Assembly (NCBI GenBank): GCA_001804865.1
Contig: MHBK01000055.1
Location: forward strand, 151,764 to 215,763
Origin: Lentisphaerae bacterium GWF2_57_35
GTDB lineage: Bacteria > Verrucomicrobiota > Kiritimatiellia > CAIQIC01 > GWF2-57-35
DNA: 64,000 nucleotides
Direction: 5' to 3'
Position numbers and translations under genes: made by a program. Below are positions 27,190 through 36,432 of this stretch, piece by piece. The stretch's first letter is position 1. Every line of letters begins with the position of its first letter. The notes under the pieces were generated by a model. It had not been told where the DNA came from. It did not search any database and saw nothing but the letters and a program-made list of their open reading frames with translations.

Positions 27190-28270
27190 TTTGATTCGTG
27201 GGGGGACCGAGGGGCAGTGCGCTCGAGTCTTGTTGGAGTTGCATCGGCGCGGGTTCGTGCAGCGAACGGCCGTTTTTCAGCGGACAGGTGTTTTTGTTAT
27301 TCCGGTGGAACAGGTCTGTGGATCGGTTAAAGAAATCAGAATTCGCCGATTGATCCAGTGGCGAACCCTTCACGAGGTCCTGCGTTTGGTTTCTTTCATA
27401 CGGCGTGCATCCATTGACCTCGTCCATGCTTGGGATGCCGATGCGGCAATCTTTGGAGCCATAGCGGCAAAATGGGCGGGACGGCCCTATATTACCAGCC
27501 GACGCGATATGGGGCAAATTTATGCGCCGAGGAAGCTTCAACTGATGCATTGGGCGGATAGCAGGTCCGCGTCCGTCGTGGTGAATGCCGAAGCCATTCG
27601 GAGTAAGTTGCTCCAAGATGGATTGTCGGCCGAACGGATAACCTGCATTCCCAATTTTTTTGATTTAGAAGAATTCGATACACAAGCAGAGAAGCCTTTT
27701 TCACAGGCCGATAAACTGCCGGCCGGGTTGAAGCTGGTTGTCGTTGCACGATTGGACCGTGAAAAAGATGTCGCTTCCATCATCGCGGCTCTGCCGGATG
27801 TGTTGTCGAAAAGGCCTGACGCCTCATTGGTGATTGCTGGCGATGGACCAGAGAGAATTCGTCTGGAACAGAAAACTGTTCAAATGGGTCTTGCGAGAAG
27901 CGTTGTTTTTCTAGGTGAGGTAATGGATATACCGGCATTGCTCAAGCAATGCCATGTCGGTGTATTGACGCCCCAGGCGAATGAAGGGCTGTCGAACAGC
28001 ATCATGGAATACATGGCTGCCGGATTGCCGGCAGTTGTTACGGATTGCGGTGGAAACAGGGAGCTAATTAAACACGGAGTAACGGGAAGTGTTGTATCGG
28101 TGGGCGACACTCAGTTGTTAGCTCAATCGATCTCCCGTTGGCTGGAAAAAAGGGACTCCGGTTTTTTCGATGATTGGAAAAGCAGGGGCATTCTGCAAGA
28201 CCGTCATGCCCCTAGTTGCGTGGGCGACCAGTTTGCGGCTCTCTATTCCCGGGTACTTGGCGCGGTTTGA
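27149..28270 (+). CDS. Glycosyltransferase family 4
   Basis: 373 residues from ATG 27149, preceded by GAGGGTGA and overlapping the SGNH gene by 41 bases. 'ILHIVYNLIRGGTEGQCARVL' style N-terminal loop, 'ITCIPNFFDLEEF', 'LVVVARLDREKDV', 'LVIAGDGPERIRL', and an intact E-x7-E 'EGLSNSIMEYMAAG' with 'TDCGGNRELI'. It is a confident cytoplasmic GT4. Its stop codon directly abuts the stop of the convergent minus-strand GT2, with no base between them. Confidence 0.88.
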   Translation: MSHSQPIILHIVYNLIRGGTEGQCARVLLELHRRGFVQRTAVFQRTGVFVIPVEQVCGSVKEIRIRRLIQWRTLHEVLRLVSFIRRASIDLVHAWDADAAIFGAIAAKWAGRPYITSRRDMGQIYAPRKLQLMHWADSRSASVVVNAEAIRSKLLQDGLSAERITCIPNFFDLEEFDTQAEKPFSQADKLPAGLKLVVVARLDREKDVASIIAALPDVLSKRPDASLVIAGDGPERIRLEQKTVQMGLARSVVFLGEVMDIPALLKQCHVGVLTPQANEGLSNSIMEYMAAGLPAVVTDCGGNRELIKHGVTGSVVSVGDTQLLAQSISRWLEKRDSGFFDDWKSRGILQDRHAPSCVGDQFAALYSRVLGAV

Positions 28271-29254
28271 TCAACTGCCTTTTTTCCATGGTCGCTTATT
28301 TCGTGCAAATCCTGCCAAGTCCAAACTTCGTGCGAGCCCATATGCGGCATAAAGAATGCCAAGTGGAAAGAAGGCGCGTGGTGTATGAGCTCGGAGCGAC
28401 ATCAGACCTGCCGGAATGGCAACTAATGCGATGAGCGGCAGGAACAAGGCCATAAAATAAAAGCACTTAAAGGTCAGCAGCAGTGCCACTGCTACTATGC
28501 AAAGAAATAAATTTCCCAAAAACAGGGTAGAAAACAAAACCGCATGGCCTCCTGTTTGTAGCCCTGTTGCTTGGACGATCTTTGTGTAGCTCGTTCGGTT
28601 CGCATGCCAGATTTGCTGGCGGAAAAATTGCCGCAAGGTGGCCGGCTCTCCGTAATGGATAACTCTCAATTCGGGGATAGCTTGAACCAGAAAGCCCGCC
28701 TGAGTGGCGCGGAGGACGAAGTCGGTGTCTTCTCCTGTGGTTAATGTTTCATCAAACCCATGCAAGTGATCCGCGATAATCCGATGAAAGAGCATATTCC
28801 TGGTTGTGATTAGACGAAAAGCATCGTTTTGTCCTCCTCGCCGTTTATTAGCCCAATGAATAAACCAGTAGCGCTGTACCCAGGTTCCCGGACTTGGGGG
28901 TTCAACAGGCCAGCCTATCAAGGTAGGAGTAGGTTGTTCCAAGTACGGCAGGGCTTTTAGTATCCAATCGACTGATGGTTCACAATCGCCATCTAAAAAT
29001 GCAATCCACTGCCCTGATGTGGCTTCTAGTCCTTTATTGCGGCAAAGAGGAATGTTTGCATCCGGATGCTTCAGCACTTTCGAAAAACCAAGGCTCATGG
29101 CTTGGGCTACTGTACCATCTGTACTTCCTCCGTCCACAAGAATTGTTTCCATCACTAGGTTGGGTGGTCGCTGAAGCCGGTCAATCGCATTTTTCACGTT
29201 GCGAATGAGGGTTGCTTCGTTCAGCGTTACGATAATAATGGAGAGGGTTGTCAT
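28271..29254 (-). CDS. Glycosyltransferase family 2 with C-terminal membrane segments
   Basis: 327 residues from ATG 29254 ('MTTLSIIIVTLNEATL'); a GTG at 29311 would add 19 residues of low complexity and is less likely. GT-A motifs are 'TILVDGGSTDGT', 'RNKGLEATSGQWIAFLDGD' with D-G-D for the metal, and 'TGEDTDFVLRATQAG'. Two or three hydrophobic segments occupy the last 90 residues. Membrane-bound GT2 proteins of this kind usually act on lipid-linked acceptors. It is a one-gene minus island; its start is 98 bases from the divergent GT4 gene. Confidence 0.86.
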   Translation of the reverse strand: MTTLSIIIVTLNEATLIRNVKNAIDRLQRPPNLVMETILVDGGSTDGTVAQAMSLGFSKVLKHPDANIPLCRNKGLEATSGQWIAFLDGDCEPSVDWILKALPYLEQPTPTLIGWPVEPPSPGTWVQRYWFIHWANKRRGGQNDAFRLITTRNMLFHRIIADHLHGFDETLTTGEDTDFVLRATQAGFLVQAIPELRVIHYGEPATLRQFFRQQIWHANRTSYTKIVQATGLQTGGHAVLFSTLFLGNLFLCIVAVALLLTFKCFYFMALFLPLIALVAIPAGLMSLRAHTPRAFFPLGILYAAYGLARSLDLAGFARNKRPWKKGS

Positions 29255-29352
29255 ATTGGATGATGATTGTGTTGTATTGACTGGCGGGTTCAAGGAAAAA
29301 GAGGTTGGCACTTGTTCTAAATGGACGGTTAACGGCTGATGATGTGGCTTCT

Positions 29353-30465
29353 ATGACCATTGTTTTTTTAATACAGGATACGGGTTCTATGTACGGGGCG
29401 GAGCGCGCTACGTTGGATCTCGTTCTCGGATTGCAGTCCAGGGGAATAGAAGTAGCAGTTGTTTTTATCCAGGAGAATCGGTTGAGCGAGGCTCCAGGTC
29501 CCTTGGTGAATGTATTTAAATCAGCAGGCATAGCCATTCGGAGTCGTCCGGTGCAGGGAAGGTTGTCTTGGAATGTTATTAATGACATTCGAGATGTTAT
29601 GAGCTCATATCATTTGCCCATTCTCCACACCATTGGATATAAAGCAGATATTCATGGGTGCTTGGCCTCTCATGGCGGGCGGTTGTTTCCAGTCGTCAGT
29701 ACGGTTCATGGGTGGTTGTTTCGGCCTAAGCCAAAAGAACTTTTTTATCAGTGGCTGAACATCGCGGCATTAAAGCGGTATACACGCGTCATCGCATTAA
29801 GCCGCTGGTATGAACAGTACTTGGTGAACAAAGGGATATCCCGTGTTGTACATATCCCAGCAGGTATTGACCCTGATGCCATTGCTTCAACAAGCGAGGC
29901 CTCCAAGCTGTACGCCGATGAATCGGTTCCTTTTACGTTTGGCATGCTAGGCCGGTTGAGCTGGGAGAAGAATCAGAGTCTTTTCTTGCGGGCCATTTCA
30001 ACGTTGCCTCAAAGTAATATGGTGGCAAAAGCCCGATTTTTGATTGCTGGCGAAGGTCCCGACCGACCTCGTCTTGAAGAGGAAATCGTCCGGTTAAGGT
30101 TGAGCCAAAGCGTGGAAATGAAGGGGTTCATGAATAGCTCGGATTTTTTCCGGCAGGTTCACGTGTTAGTTCAATGCTCTCGGATGGAGAATCTGTCATA
30201 TAGCATGATGGAGTCGATGGTTTGGATGCGGCCTGTGATTGCTTCAGATGCTGGTGGCTCATCCGATTTGATTCAGGACGGGGTATCGGGCTGCTTAATT
30301 AAAAAGGGCGATGTTGCATCTTTGAGCGACAAGCTTCTTCTGTATATAAACCAAAAGGATCTTTATGAGGTACATGGTCGTATGGGACGGCAGCATCTCG
30401 TGAAGTTTTTTGCCCGGCAGAAGTCGATCGACAGACATATCGAGCTTTATGCCAAGATTCTCTGA
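29353..30465 (+). CDS. Glycosyltransferase family 4
   Basis: 370 residues from ATG 29353 ('MTIVFLIQDTGSMYGAERA'); a TTG 16 codons upstream is unlikely. It shows 'VVSTVHGW', 'VIALSRWYEQYLV', 'VVHIPAGID', 'FGMLGRLSWEKN', 'FLIAGEGPDRPRLEEE', and the intact E-x7-E 'ENLSYSMMESM' with 'SDAGGSSDLI'. It is a cytoplasmic retaining transferase. It starts a plus-strand run that continues with 7 bases to a GT-C-like gene. Confidence 0.87.
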   Translation: MTIVFLIQDTGSMYGAERATLDLVLGLQSRGIEVAVVFIQENRLSEAPGPLVNVFKSAGIAIRSRPVQGRLSWNVINDIRDVMSSYHLPILHTIGYKADIHGCLASHGGRLFPVVSTVHGWLFRPKPKELFYQWLNIAALKRYTRVIALSRWYEQYLVNKGISRVVHIPAGIDPDAIASTSEASKLYADESVPFTFGMLGRLSWEKNQSLFLRAISTLPQSNMVAKARFLIAGEGPDRPRLEEEIVRLRLSQSVEMKGFMNSSDFFRQVHVLVQCSRMENLSYSMMESMVWMRPVIASDAGGSSDLIQDGVSGCLIKKGDVASLSDKLLLYINQKDLYEVHGRMGRQHLVKFFARQKSIDRHIELYAKIL

Positions 30466-30472
30466 CAGATTT

Positions 30473-32521
30473 ATGATAACAATACATAAGCAGCTCTCTG
30501 TGTGGATTGGTCCGATGTTGGCAGGTTTGTTGATTATCTTTCTGGGCATTGGATTGGTTGCCAGCTCCGGGATACTGGCTGCCAAGCATCTTACTCAAGA
30601 TGGGCTGTTCATCTTCTTGATCGGTGGCGTTTATCTCTTGATGGTCGGATGGCTGTTGATGGAATGTTGCAAGAGATGGCGTTCCGGTTCTGAGAGATCA
30701 TTCATTGTGGTCATGGTTGTAGGGAGTCTTGCTGTAAAAATCATTCTTATTTTTTCTTTCCCTCATTATCAGCAGCTTGCCGATCGTGCTTCATTTCATG
30801 CGATGACTCAGGCCTTGGTGCAGGACGGATTGAACGGCACGACCTTGGGCGAATTGAGTCGCGCCTACGATTATGGAGCTTGGGTAAGCCGGGCTTTTCC
30901 TGTTCATTACGTAATGGGCGTCGTATTTGGTTCTAGTGATATTCGCAACGTGCAGATCTTGAATGCCTTGATCTCATCGCTTTCTCTGCTTGTGTTTTAT
31001 TCAATACTCCGACACGTGGCGGGGCCTATTGCGCGCCGGCTGGCTCTTGTGCTATTCATGTCGATCCCCATTCAATGGTGGATGGTTCTTGATTACACTC
31101 ACCATCTTTACGGGATGCTGTATTTTATGAGTGGGGTGGCGCTTGTTTTTTCGATACTTCATAGACCATTGCCGCTGGCATGGCTGCTGTTGCGAGGGGC
31201 GTGTTTGGGGCTTATTCTTGCTCTTATGTTTCTTCAGCGTGGAATTGATTCGCTGTTCATTCTCTCGTTGTTTTTCGTTCTGGGAACGACATTGCTTAGT
31301 TCGCGCCGCCGCTTTCTGTTGAAGTATATCGTCGGACTGATCGTCATCCCCATGCTGATCTATACGCCGGCGAAATCCATGTTTTCCGAATGGTTGGAGA
31401 GGCATGATCGTCATAAACTTGATTCTGGACTCATTGGCTTTGCTGCGCGAGGGTGGAGTTTTGAAACAATGGGGGAGTATTCCAGTCTTTATGAACAAAT
31501 CGACCAGGCAACCCCTCCTGAACAGAAGAAAAGTGTCATGGCAAAAATGATTCTGTCACAACTTCACTATAACCCCGTCAATGTCGTGCGGTATTTGCTG
31601 CCGGCAAAAATAGCTAAATATTTTCTGGTGGGCTACGCAAGCGGAATTGAACAAAGTCTGAATCAATCAAGGTATCAAACAACAGGAAGAACTTTCAAGG
31701 CGTTACGCGTTATGTGGGCTCCGTGTTTTCTAGCGCTGTGTACAATAGGGGTCTTGTACCAATTTAGGAGGAAGTTTTCCCAGGACCGGCTGATCCTTGT
31801 TTCGTTGCCCGTATTATCTTGTATGATTTATGCGTTGGCGGGCGAAACATCTCCTCGTTATTCCATCTACATTCAATTCTGTCTTGCAGCGTTCGCCTCA
31901 CAAGGATTGGTCTTTATTGTGCCTCATTCCAAGAAGACGATTTCGCGCGGATGTCTTATCCGGCGCGCTTCATTGGCAACGGCGGCGGCAGGGATTATTT
32001 GCATTGCGATGCTGCTCGCCAGCATGATGTTAATACGCGCTTACGCAAAAAATGAAGCATTTAACGATTTAAGATGGACGTCGATCAAGAGTATCCCTGA
32101 TGCCGCTTTCTGTTTGCCGGGGGAGGGGATAGCGACGGAACACGTTGCCTTCGAACGGGTACTTGGGATTTGTGGAAGCTATACGGATGGTCCGGCAATG
32201 GTAGAAAACTCCATAAACCTTTCTCCTATCCCCGCAAACAGTAAATCAATCGCGTTTTACCTATGGCCAGATCCAATCCCGAACCAAGATCCATCATCTT
32301 ACATGATTGATGTGGAATGGAACGGAGCAACAAAAACGTCCTTTCTCGCTTCGGATTTGGTGGATATCATGTATTTTCAATATGCCGTTGATCCGACCGT
32401 TTCAAATAATCGTTTGGTCATCAGGCTTCGTTATGCTAGCGAGAGCAAATCGGAAGGCACTCAGGAAAGTTTTCGAGTGCGATGGGGGTATTTGTTTGTT
32501 GCAGAAGCTGCAAAAGGGTAA
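30473..32521 (+). CDS. Large GT-C-like polytopic membrane protein
   Basis: 682 residues from ATG 30473. About eleven to twelve membrane segments fill residues 10-460. After a further helix near 500, a soluble outer domain of about 150 residues (beta-rich, with 'FYLWPDP' and 'VRWGYLFV') closes the protein. The early outer loop holds 'LSRAYDYGAWVSRAFPVHYVM', an acidic, GT-C-like stretch. This plan is seen in PMT/ArnT-like and related transferases. It could equally be a flippase-associated or polymerase protein; the exact family is not recognised. Confidence 0.6.
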   Translation: MITIHKQLSVWIGPMLAGLLIIFLGIGLVASSGILAAKHLTQDGLFIFLIGGVYLLMVGWLLMECCKRWRSGSERSFIVVMVVGSLAVKIILIFSFPHYQQLADRASFHAMTQALVQDGLNGTTLGELSRAYDYGAWVSRAFPVHYVMGVVFGSSDIRNVQILNALISSLSLLVFYSILRHVAGPIARRLALVLFMSIPIQWWMVLDYTHHLYGMLYFMSGVALVFSILHRPLPLAWLLLRGACLGLILALMFLQRGIDSLFILSLFFVLGTTLLSSRRRFLLKYIVGLIVIPMLIYTPAKSMFSEWLERHDRHKLDSGLIGFAARGWSFETMGEYSSLYEQIDQATPPEQKKSVMAKMILSQLHYNPVNVVRYLLPAKIAKYFLVGYASGIEQSLNQSRYQTTGRTFKALRVMWAPCFLALCTIGVLYQFRRKFSQDRLILVSLPVLSCMIYALAGETSPRYSIYIQFCLAAFASQGLVFIVPHSKKTISRGCLIRRASLATAAAGIICIAMLLASMMLIRAYAKNEAFNDLRWTSIKSIPDAAFCLPGEGIATEHVAFERVLGICGSYTDGPAMVENSINLSPIPANSKSIAFYLWPDPIPNQDPSSYMIDVEWNGATKTSFLASDLVDIMYFQYAVDPTVSNNRLVIRLRYASESKSEGTQESFRVRWGYLFVAEAAKG

Positions 32522-32529
32522 AAACAAGC

Positions 32530-33750
32530 ATGATAAAAACCTCATGGTCGGATTTGGCTCTTTTTGGAGGGCAACCCCTGTTTTCAGAGCCGTTACATGT
32601 AGGACGTCCTAATATTGGCTGTAAAGACAATTTTTTCAGGCGAGTTGAGGCCGCTTTCGATCGGCGATGGCTGACCAACGATGGAGTTTGTGTCCGGGAA
32701 TTAGAGTCTCGATTGGCCGCATTTCTTTCTGTGAGGCACTGCATATTGGTTTCCAACGGTACTGTAGCCTTGGAGTTGGCTATTCGTGCCTTGAGGCTTA
32801 CAGGGGAAATCATCCTGCCGTCTTTCACGTTTATTGCCACGGCGCACGCTATTCAATGGGCTGGACTGACACCGGTTTTCTGTGACATCGACCCTCAAAC
32901 TTGCGTCTTGGACCCAGTGCAAGTGGAGCGACTTATCAATGAGAAGACTAGTGCGATCATGGGGGTGCACGTTTGGGGCAAGCCATGTGCCATTCCTGAA
33001 TTGACCCGTCTTTCACAGCAGCGAGGGCTGAAGCTGATCTTTGATGCTGCTCATGCTTTTGGCTGTTCCTGGGACCATCGGATGATCAGCGCTTTTGGCG
33101 ATGCGGAAGTGTTCAGTTTCCACGCAACCAAGTTCTTCAATACATTCGAAGGGGGCGCGGTTGTGACGGAGTCTGATGCGCTGGCTAGGGAGTTGCGGTT
33201 GATGAGAAACTTTGGATTCACCGGACATGACCAAGTGGCTGCATTGGGCATCAATGGGAAGATGCATGAGATTTCCGCCTGTATGGGTCTTAATTTATTG
33301 GATAACTTAGACGAAATCTTGGAAACCAACCGGCGCCACTATCAGCAATACCATGAATTGGCAGGCGTTATTCCAGGGCTGAACTTTATCCGCTATAACG
33401 AGAAGGAAAAAAACAATTACCAATACATCATTGCCCGGGTGGGGCAGGAATTTGGTCTTACACGCGATCAACTGGTTGAACTTCTCTTTGCTGAAAACAT
33501 CGTGGCCCGGCGTTATTTTTATCCAGGATGTCACAAGTTGGAGCCGTATGCTTCCATGCTTCGGTATGCTAGTCTTCAGCTTCCTCATACGGATCGGCTC
33601 GCCGATAGTGTTATAAGCTTTCCGACGGGTACGGCCGTCCAAGCGGGGGCTGTAAAGCGAATTGCCGATTTCTTGAGCTTTGTTCAATCCCATGGAGACG
33701 AAATTTCTGCAGCAATGCAGAAGCATGGATCTTTAGGCTCGAATAATTAG
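32530..33750 (+). CDS. DegT/DnrJ/EryC1 aminotransferase, VioA-like
   Basis: 406 residues from ATG 32530. PLP-binding features are 'SNGTVALELAIRAL', 'DAAHAFG' and the Schiff-base Lys201 in 'SFHATKFFNTFEGG'. 'RWLTNDG', 'LRLTGEIILPSFTFIATAHAI' and 'PVFCDIDPQTCVLDP' are what I recall from VioA-type enzymes, which turn dTDP-4-keto-6-deoxyglucose into dTDP-4-amino-4,6-dideoxyglucose. Assignment to that stereochemistry is inference. The nearby WecE homologue would make the galacto epimer from the same precursor, so the cluster may hold two 4-amino sugars. Confidence 0.83.
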   Translation: MIKTSWSDLALFGGQPLFSEPLHVGRPNIGCKDNFFRRVEAAFDRRWLTNDGVCVRELESRLAAFLSVRHCILVSNGTVALELAIRALRLTGEIILPSFTFIATAHAIQWAGLTPVFCDIDPQTCVLDPVQVERLINEKTSAIMGVHVWGKPCAIPELTRLSQQRGLKLIFDAAHAFGCSWDHRMISAFGDAEVFSFHATKFFNTFEGGAVVTESDALARELRLMRNFGFTGHDQVAALGINGKMHEISACMGLNLLDNLDEILETNRRHYQQYHELAGVIPGLNFIRYNEKEKNNYQYIIARVGQEFGLTRDQLVELLFAENIVARRYFYPGCHKLEPYASMLRYASLQLPHTDRLADSVISFPTGTAVQAGAVKRIADFLSFVQSHGDEISAAMQKHGSLGSNN

Positions 33751-33774
33751 GGTATAGGACGATGAATTTGCCCA

Positions 33775-34767
33775 ATGGCGAAGAAGGAAATGCAAAATAT
33801 GGATTTTAGCATCATAGTGCCGGTCTATTTCAACGAGGGGCTGCTTGAGACGACGTTTGCGCGCATTCATGATGAAGTAATAGCAAAAAATCCTGCTCTA
33901 CGCGGGGAAGTTATATTTGTTGACGACGGATCCGGTGATGGGTCATTTCAAGAACTGCTGAAAATTCGCGAAGCGAATCCAGATGTGGTGACTGTGGTCA
34001 AGCTGACCAGGAACTTCGGACAGGTGAATGCGATCCGGGCAGGTTTTTCCATGGCAAGAGGGCGTTGCGCCATCAATATATCTGCTGATGGACAGGATCC
34101 TCCGTCCCTAATTAGTGAAATGCTGAAATCTCATTTTGAAGATAATTATGAGATTGTGGTGTGTACTCGCAAAGGTCGCGATGAGTCTGCCTATAGGATT
34201 ATGACATCACGTCTATTCTATGGGTTGATGCAGAAGATGAGTTTCCCCAATATGCCGGTCGGTGGTTTCGACTTTGTGCTGCTTGGCCGAAGAGCTCTCT
34301 CCATATTGATGCAAAATCAGGAAGCAAATCCCTTTTTTCAAGGTCAAGTTTTGTGGTTAGGGTTTCGTATTAAATTTCTTGCGTATCAGCGTCAGAAGCG
34401 CGCTGTGGGTAAATCTAAGTGGACCTTTGGAAAAAAATTGACGTATCTGCTGGATGGAGTTTTAAGTTATTCCTTTTTGCCGATTCGATGGGTATCCTTA
34501 ACAGGATTGTTGGTCGCTTTATTGGGTTTTTCTTATGCCGCTATTGTTTTAACTGTCAAAGTATTATATGGAAATCCAATCAAAGGGTGGACGCCCCTTA
34601 TGATTGTAGTCCTAGTGCTTGGAGGGTTTCAAATGCTCACATTAGGCATTTTTGGAGAATATATGTGGCGAATTCTTGCCCAAGTGCAGGGCCGCGTTCC
34701 ATTCATTATCGAAGCGGTTTACGGACAATCGACGCAGAGGAAAGATTTGGTCTGTGAAAAGAACTGA
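33775..34767 (+). CDS. Polyprenyl-phosphate glycosyltransferase, GT2 (GtrB/ArnC-like)
   Basis: 330 residues from ATG 33775; ATGs at 33790 and 33799 are alternatives, the latter with AAGGAA at suitable distance. GT-A motifs are 'FSIIVPVYFNE', 'VIFVDDGSGDGS', 'RNFGQVNAIRAGFSMA' and 'SADGQDPP'. 'KRAVGKSKWTFGKK' precedes two C-terminal membrane segments, as in GtrB and ArnC. These enzymes join a sugar from a nucleotide donor to undecaprenyl phosphate for use by GT-C transferases. It overlaps the next gene, a paralogue, by 14 bases. Confidence 0.87.
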   Translation: MAKKEMQNMDFSIIVPVYFNEGLLETTFARIHDEVIAKNPALRGEVIFVDDGSGDGSFQELLKIREANPDVVTVVKLTRNFGQVNAIRAGFSMARGRCAINISADGQDPPSLISEMLKSHFEDNYEIVVCTRKGRDESAYRIMTSRLFYGLMQKMSFPNMPVGGFDFVLLGRRALSILMQNQEANPFFQGQVLWLGFRIKFLAYQRQKRAVGKSKWTFGKKLTYLLDGVLSYSFLPIRWVSLTGLLVALLGFSYAAIVLTVKVLYGNPIKGWTPLMIVVLVLGGFQMLTLGIFGEYMWRILAQVQGRVPFIIEAVYGQSTQRKDLVCEKN

Positions 34768-35698
34768 CATTTCGGTAGTTGTTCCTGTTTATAATAGTGA
34801 GCAAGGTCTTCCGGCTCTTGTCCAAAGGCTGGAGAGTGTACTTTGGCAAATCGCAAATAAGTATGAACTGATCCTGGTCAACGATGGTAGTAAGGATGGA
34901 AGTTGGAGGGTCATTGGAGAACTATCATTAAAGCATCCTTGGATTCGAGGCTTTGATTTGATGCGCAATTATGGGCAACATAATGCCTTGTTGTGTGGAA
35001 TCAGGGCTGCTCGTATGGATATCGTGGTTACTCTGGATGACGACTTGCAGAATCCTCCGGAAGAAATGCACAAGCTGATTGAGCTATTGGATGATCAGAC
35101 CGATGTTGTCTATGGTACGCCTGTGGAAGAACAGCATGGGTTCTTTCGGGACGTGGCTTCCATCGTAACAAAACTTGCTTTGCAGAGCATGATGGGGGCG
35201 CAAACCGCGCGTTCGGTCAGCGCCTATCGGGCTTTCCGGACCTGCTTGCGTGACGCATTTTCGAGATTTCAAAGCCCATTTGTGTCCATCGATGTTTTAT
35301 TGACCTGGGGGACATCCCGCTTTGCTTCGGTTAGGATTCAGCATGTGCCCAGACAGATTTCCACTTCTCAATACACGTTGAGGAAGTTGGTTGCCCACGC
35401 CGTTAATATGATGACCGGATTCAGTGTGTTGCCCTTGCAGATTTCAAGTTGGATTGGATTTGGATTTACATTGTTTGGAATGGGTGTTTTGGTCTATGTA
35501 ATTGGACGCTATTTTTTGTTGGGTTACAGCGTGCCTGGTTTTCCATTTCTTGCCTCAGTAATAGCGATCTTCTCCGGCGCCCAGCTTTTTGCTCTGGGCA
35601 TTATTGGAGAGTACCTTGCACGTATGCATTATCGTATTATGGATCGACCAGGATATGCTATTCGAGAATCGCTTTCTGCAACGAGTAATGAACTATGA
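34754..35698 (+). CDS. Polyprenyl-phosphate glycosyltransferase, GT2 (GtrB/ArnC-like) paralogue
   Basis: 314 residues from GTG 34754 with AGGAAAG upstream; the ATG at 34652 would add 34 residues inside the preceding gene. Motifs are 'ISVVVPVYNSE', 'LILVNDGSKDGS', 'RNYGQHNALLCGI' and 'TLDDDLQNPPEE'. Two membrane segments at the C-terminus are followed by 'GIIGEYLARMHYR'. It has the same plan as the preceding gene, so the pair arose by duplication or loads two different sugars on the lipid carrier. 'YTLRKL' before the membrane part matches ArnC-type proteins. It is coupled to the acetyltransferase gene by a 4-base ATGA overlap. Confidence 0.87.
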   Translation: MKRTDISVVVPVYNSEQGLPALVQRLESVLWQIANKYELILVNDGSKDGSWRVIGELSLKHPWIRGFDLMRNYGQHNALLCGIRAARMDIVVTLDDDLQNPPEEMHKLIELLDDQTDVVYGTPVEEQHGFFRDVASIVTKLALQSMMGAQTARSVSAYRAFRTCLRDAFSRFQSPFVSIDVLLTWGTSRFASVRIQHVPRQISTSQYTLRKLVAHAVNMMTGFSVLPLQISSWIGFGFTLFGMGVLVYVIGRYFLLGYSVPGFPFLASVIAIFSGAQLFALGIIGEYLARMHYRIMDRPGYAIRESLSATSNEL

Positions 35699-36432
35699 AT
35701 CAGCTTCCCTCATGCACCGAGCTTTCCTGGGATTCGACATTCTTTGGTTGCAAGATTGCTCAGGTCCATGCCGTACTTCGGACTAACGAGGAGGTTCGCT
35801 CCATTATCGATTGGTGTCAGCATCGGGAAGTCGAATGTCTTTACTACCGTTGCCCTGTGGCTGCACTCGATTCCTTGAGAGAAGTGCCGAAGCACGGATT
35901 TCAGATCTGTGATATTCGTATGACCTATCATCATGATTTAAGATCACGTCTAGATAATGGTCAGAAGCCGTGCCTGATGCGTCCTGCAGTTGAAGGAGAT
36001 CTACATGCCTTGAAGGCATTGGCAAAATGCAGTCATCATAATACTCGGTTCTTTAAGGACGGGAATTTTAGTCATAGTCTTTGTGAGCATTTTTACGAGG
36101 TTTGGATTGAACAGTGCTTCCATTCGCCACAGGGATATGTGTGGATTGCTGAAGAATCAGGTGTTCTCAATGGCTATGTTGCATGCTCTGTTGATTCCGA
36201 CTTTAAGGGTCATATTGATTTGATCGCAGTCGATTCTAAGGTTCGATGTCGCGGCATAGGAAATCAGTTAATACTTAGAGCGCTGCACTATTTCGGGACA
36301 AAAAACGCTGCTTATGCTGCGGTTGTTACTCAAGCTGATAATTTGGCAGCGCAGAGACTTTACCAAAGGAATGGGTTTGTTTTAGCCTCCGTTGAACTGT
36401 GGTTTCATAAGTGGTTTGACGTCCAGAAATGA
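35695..36432 (+). CDS. wecD: GNAT acetyltransferase, WecD-like
   Basis: 245 residues from an ATG overlapping the previous stop. The C-terminal GNAT domain has 'IDLIAVDSKVRCRGIGNQLI', the acetyl-CoA-binding R/Q-x-x-G-x-G/A loop, and 'VTQADNLAAQRLYQRNGF'. The N-terminal 90 residues start with 'LSWDSTFFGCKIAQV', as in WecD/RffC. It is directly followed by a very strong WecE homologue, as in the enterobacterial common antigen locus. The likely reaction is N-acetylation of dTDP-4-amino-4,6-dideoxygalactose to dTDP-Fuc4NAc. The symbol rests on this context more than on the sequence alone. Confidence 0.75.
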   Translation: MNQLPSCTELSWDSTFFGCKIAQVHAVLRTNEEVRSIIDWCQHREVECLYYRCPVAALDSLREVPKHGFQICDIRMTYHHDLRSRLDNGQKPCLMRPAVEGDLHALKALAKCSHHNTRFFKDGNFSHSLCEHFYEVWIEQCFHSPQGYVWIAEESGVLNGYVACSVDSDFKGHIDLIAVDSKVRCRGIGNQLILRALHYFGTKNAAYAAVVTQADNLAAQRLYQRNGFVLASVELWFHKWFDVQK

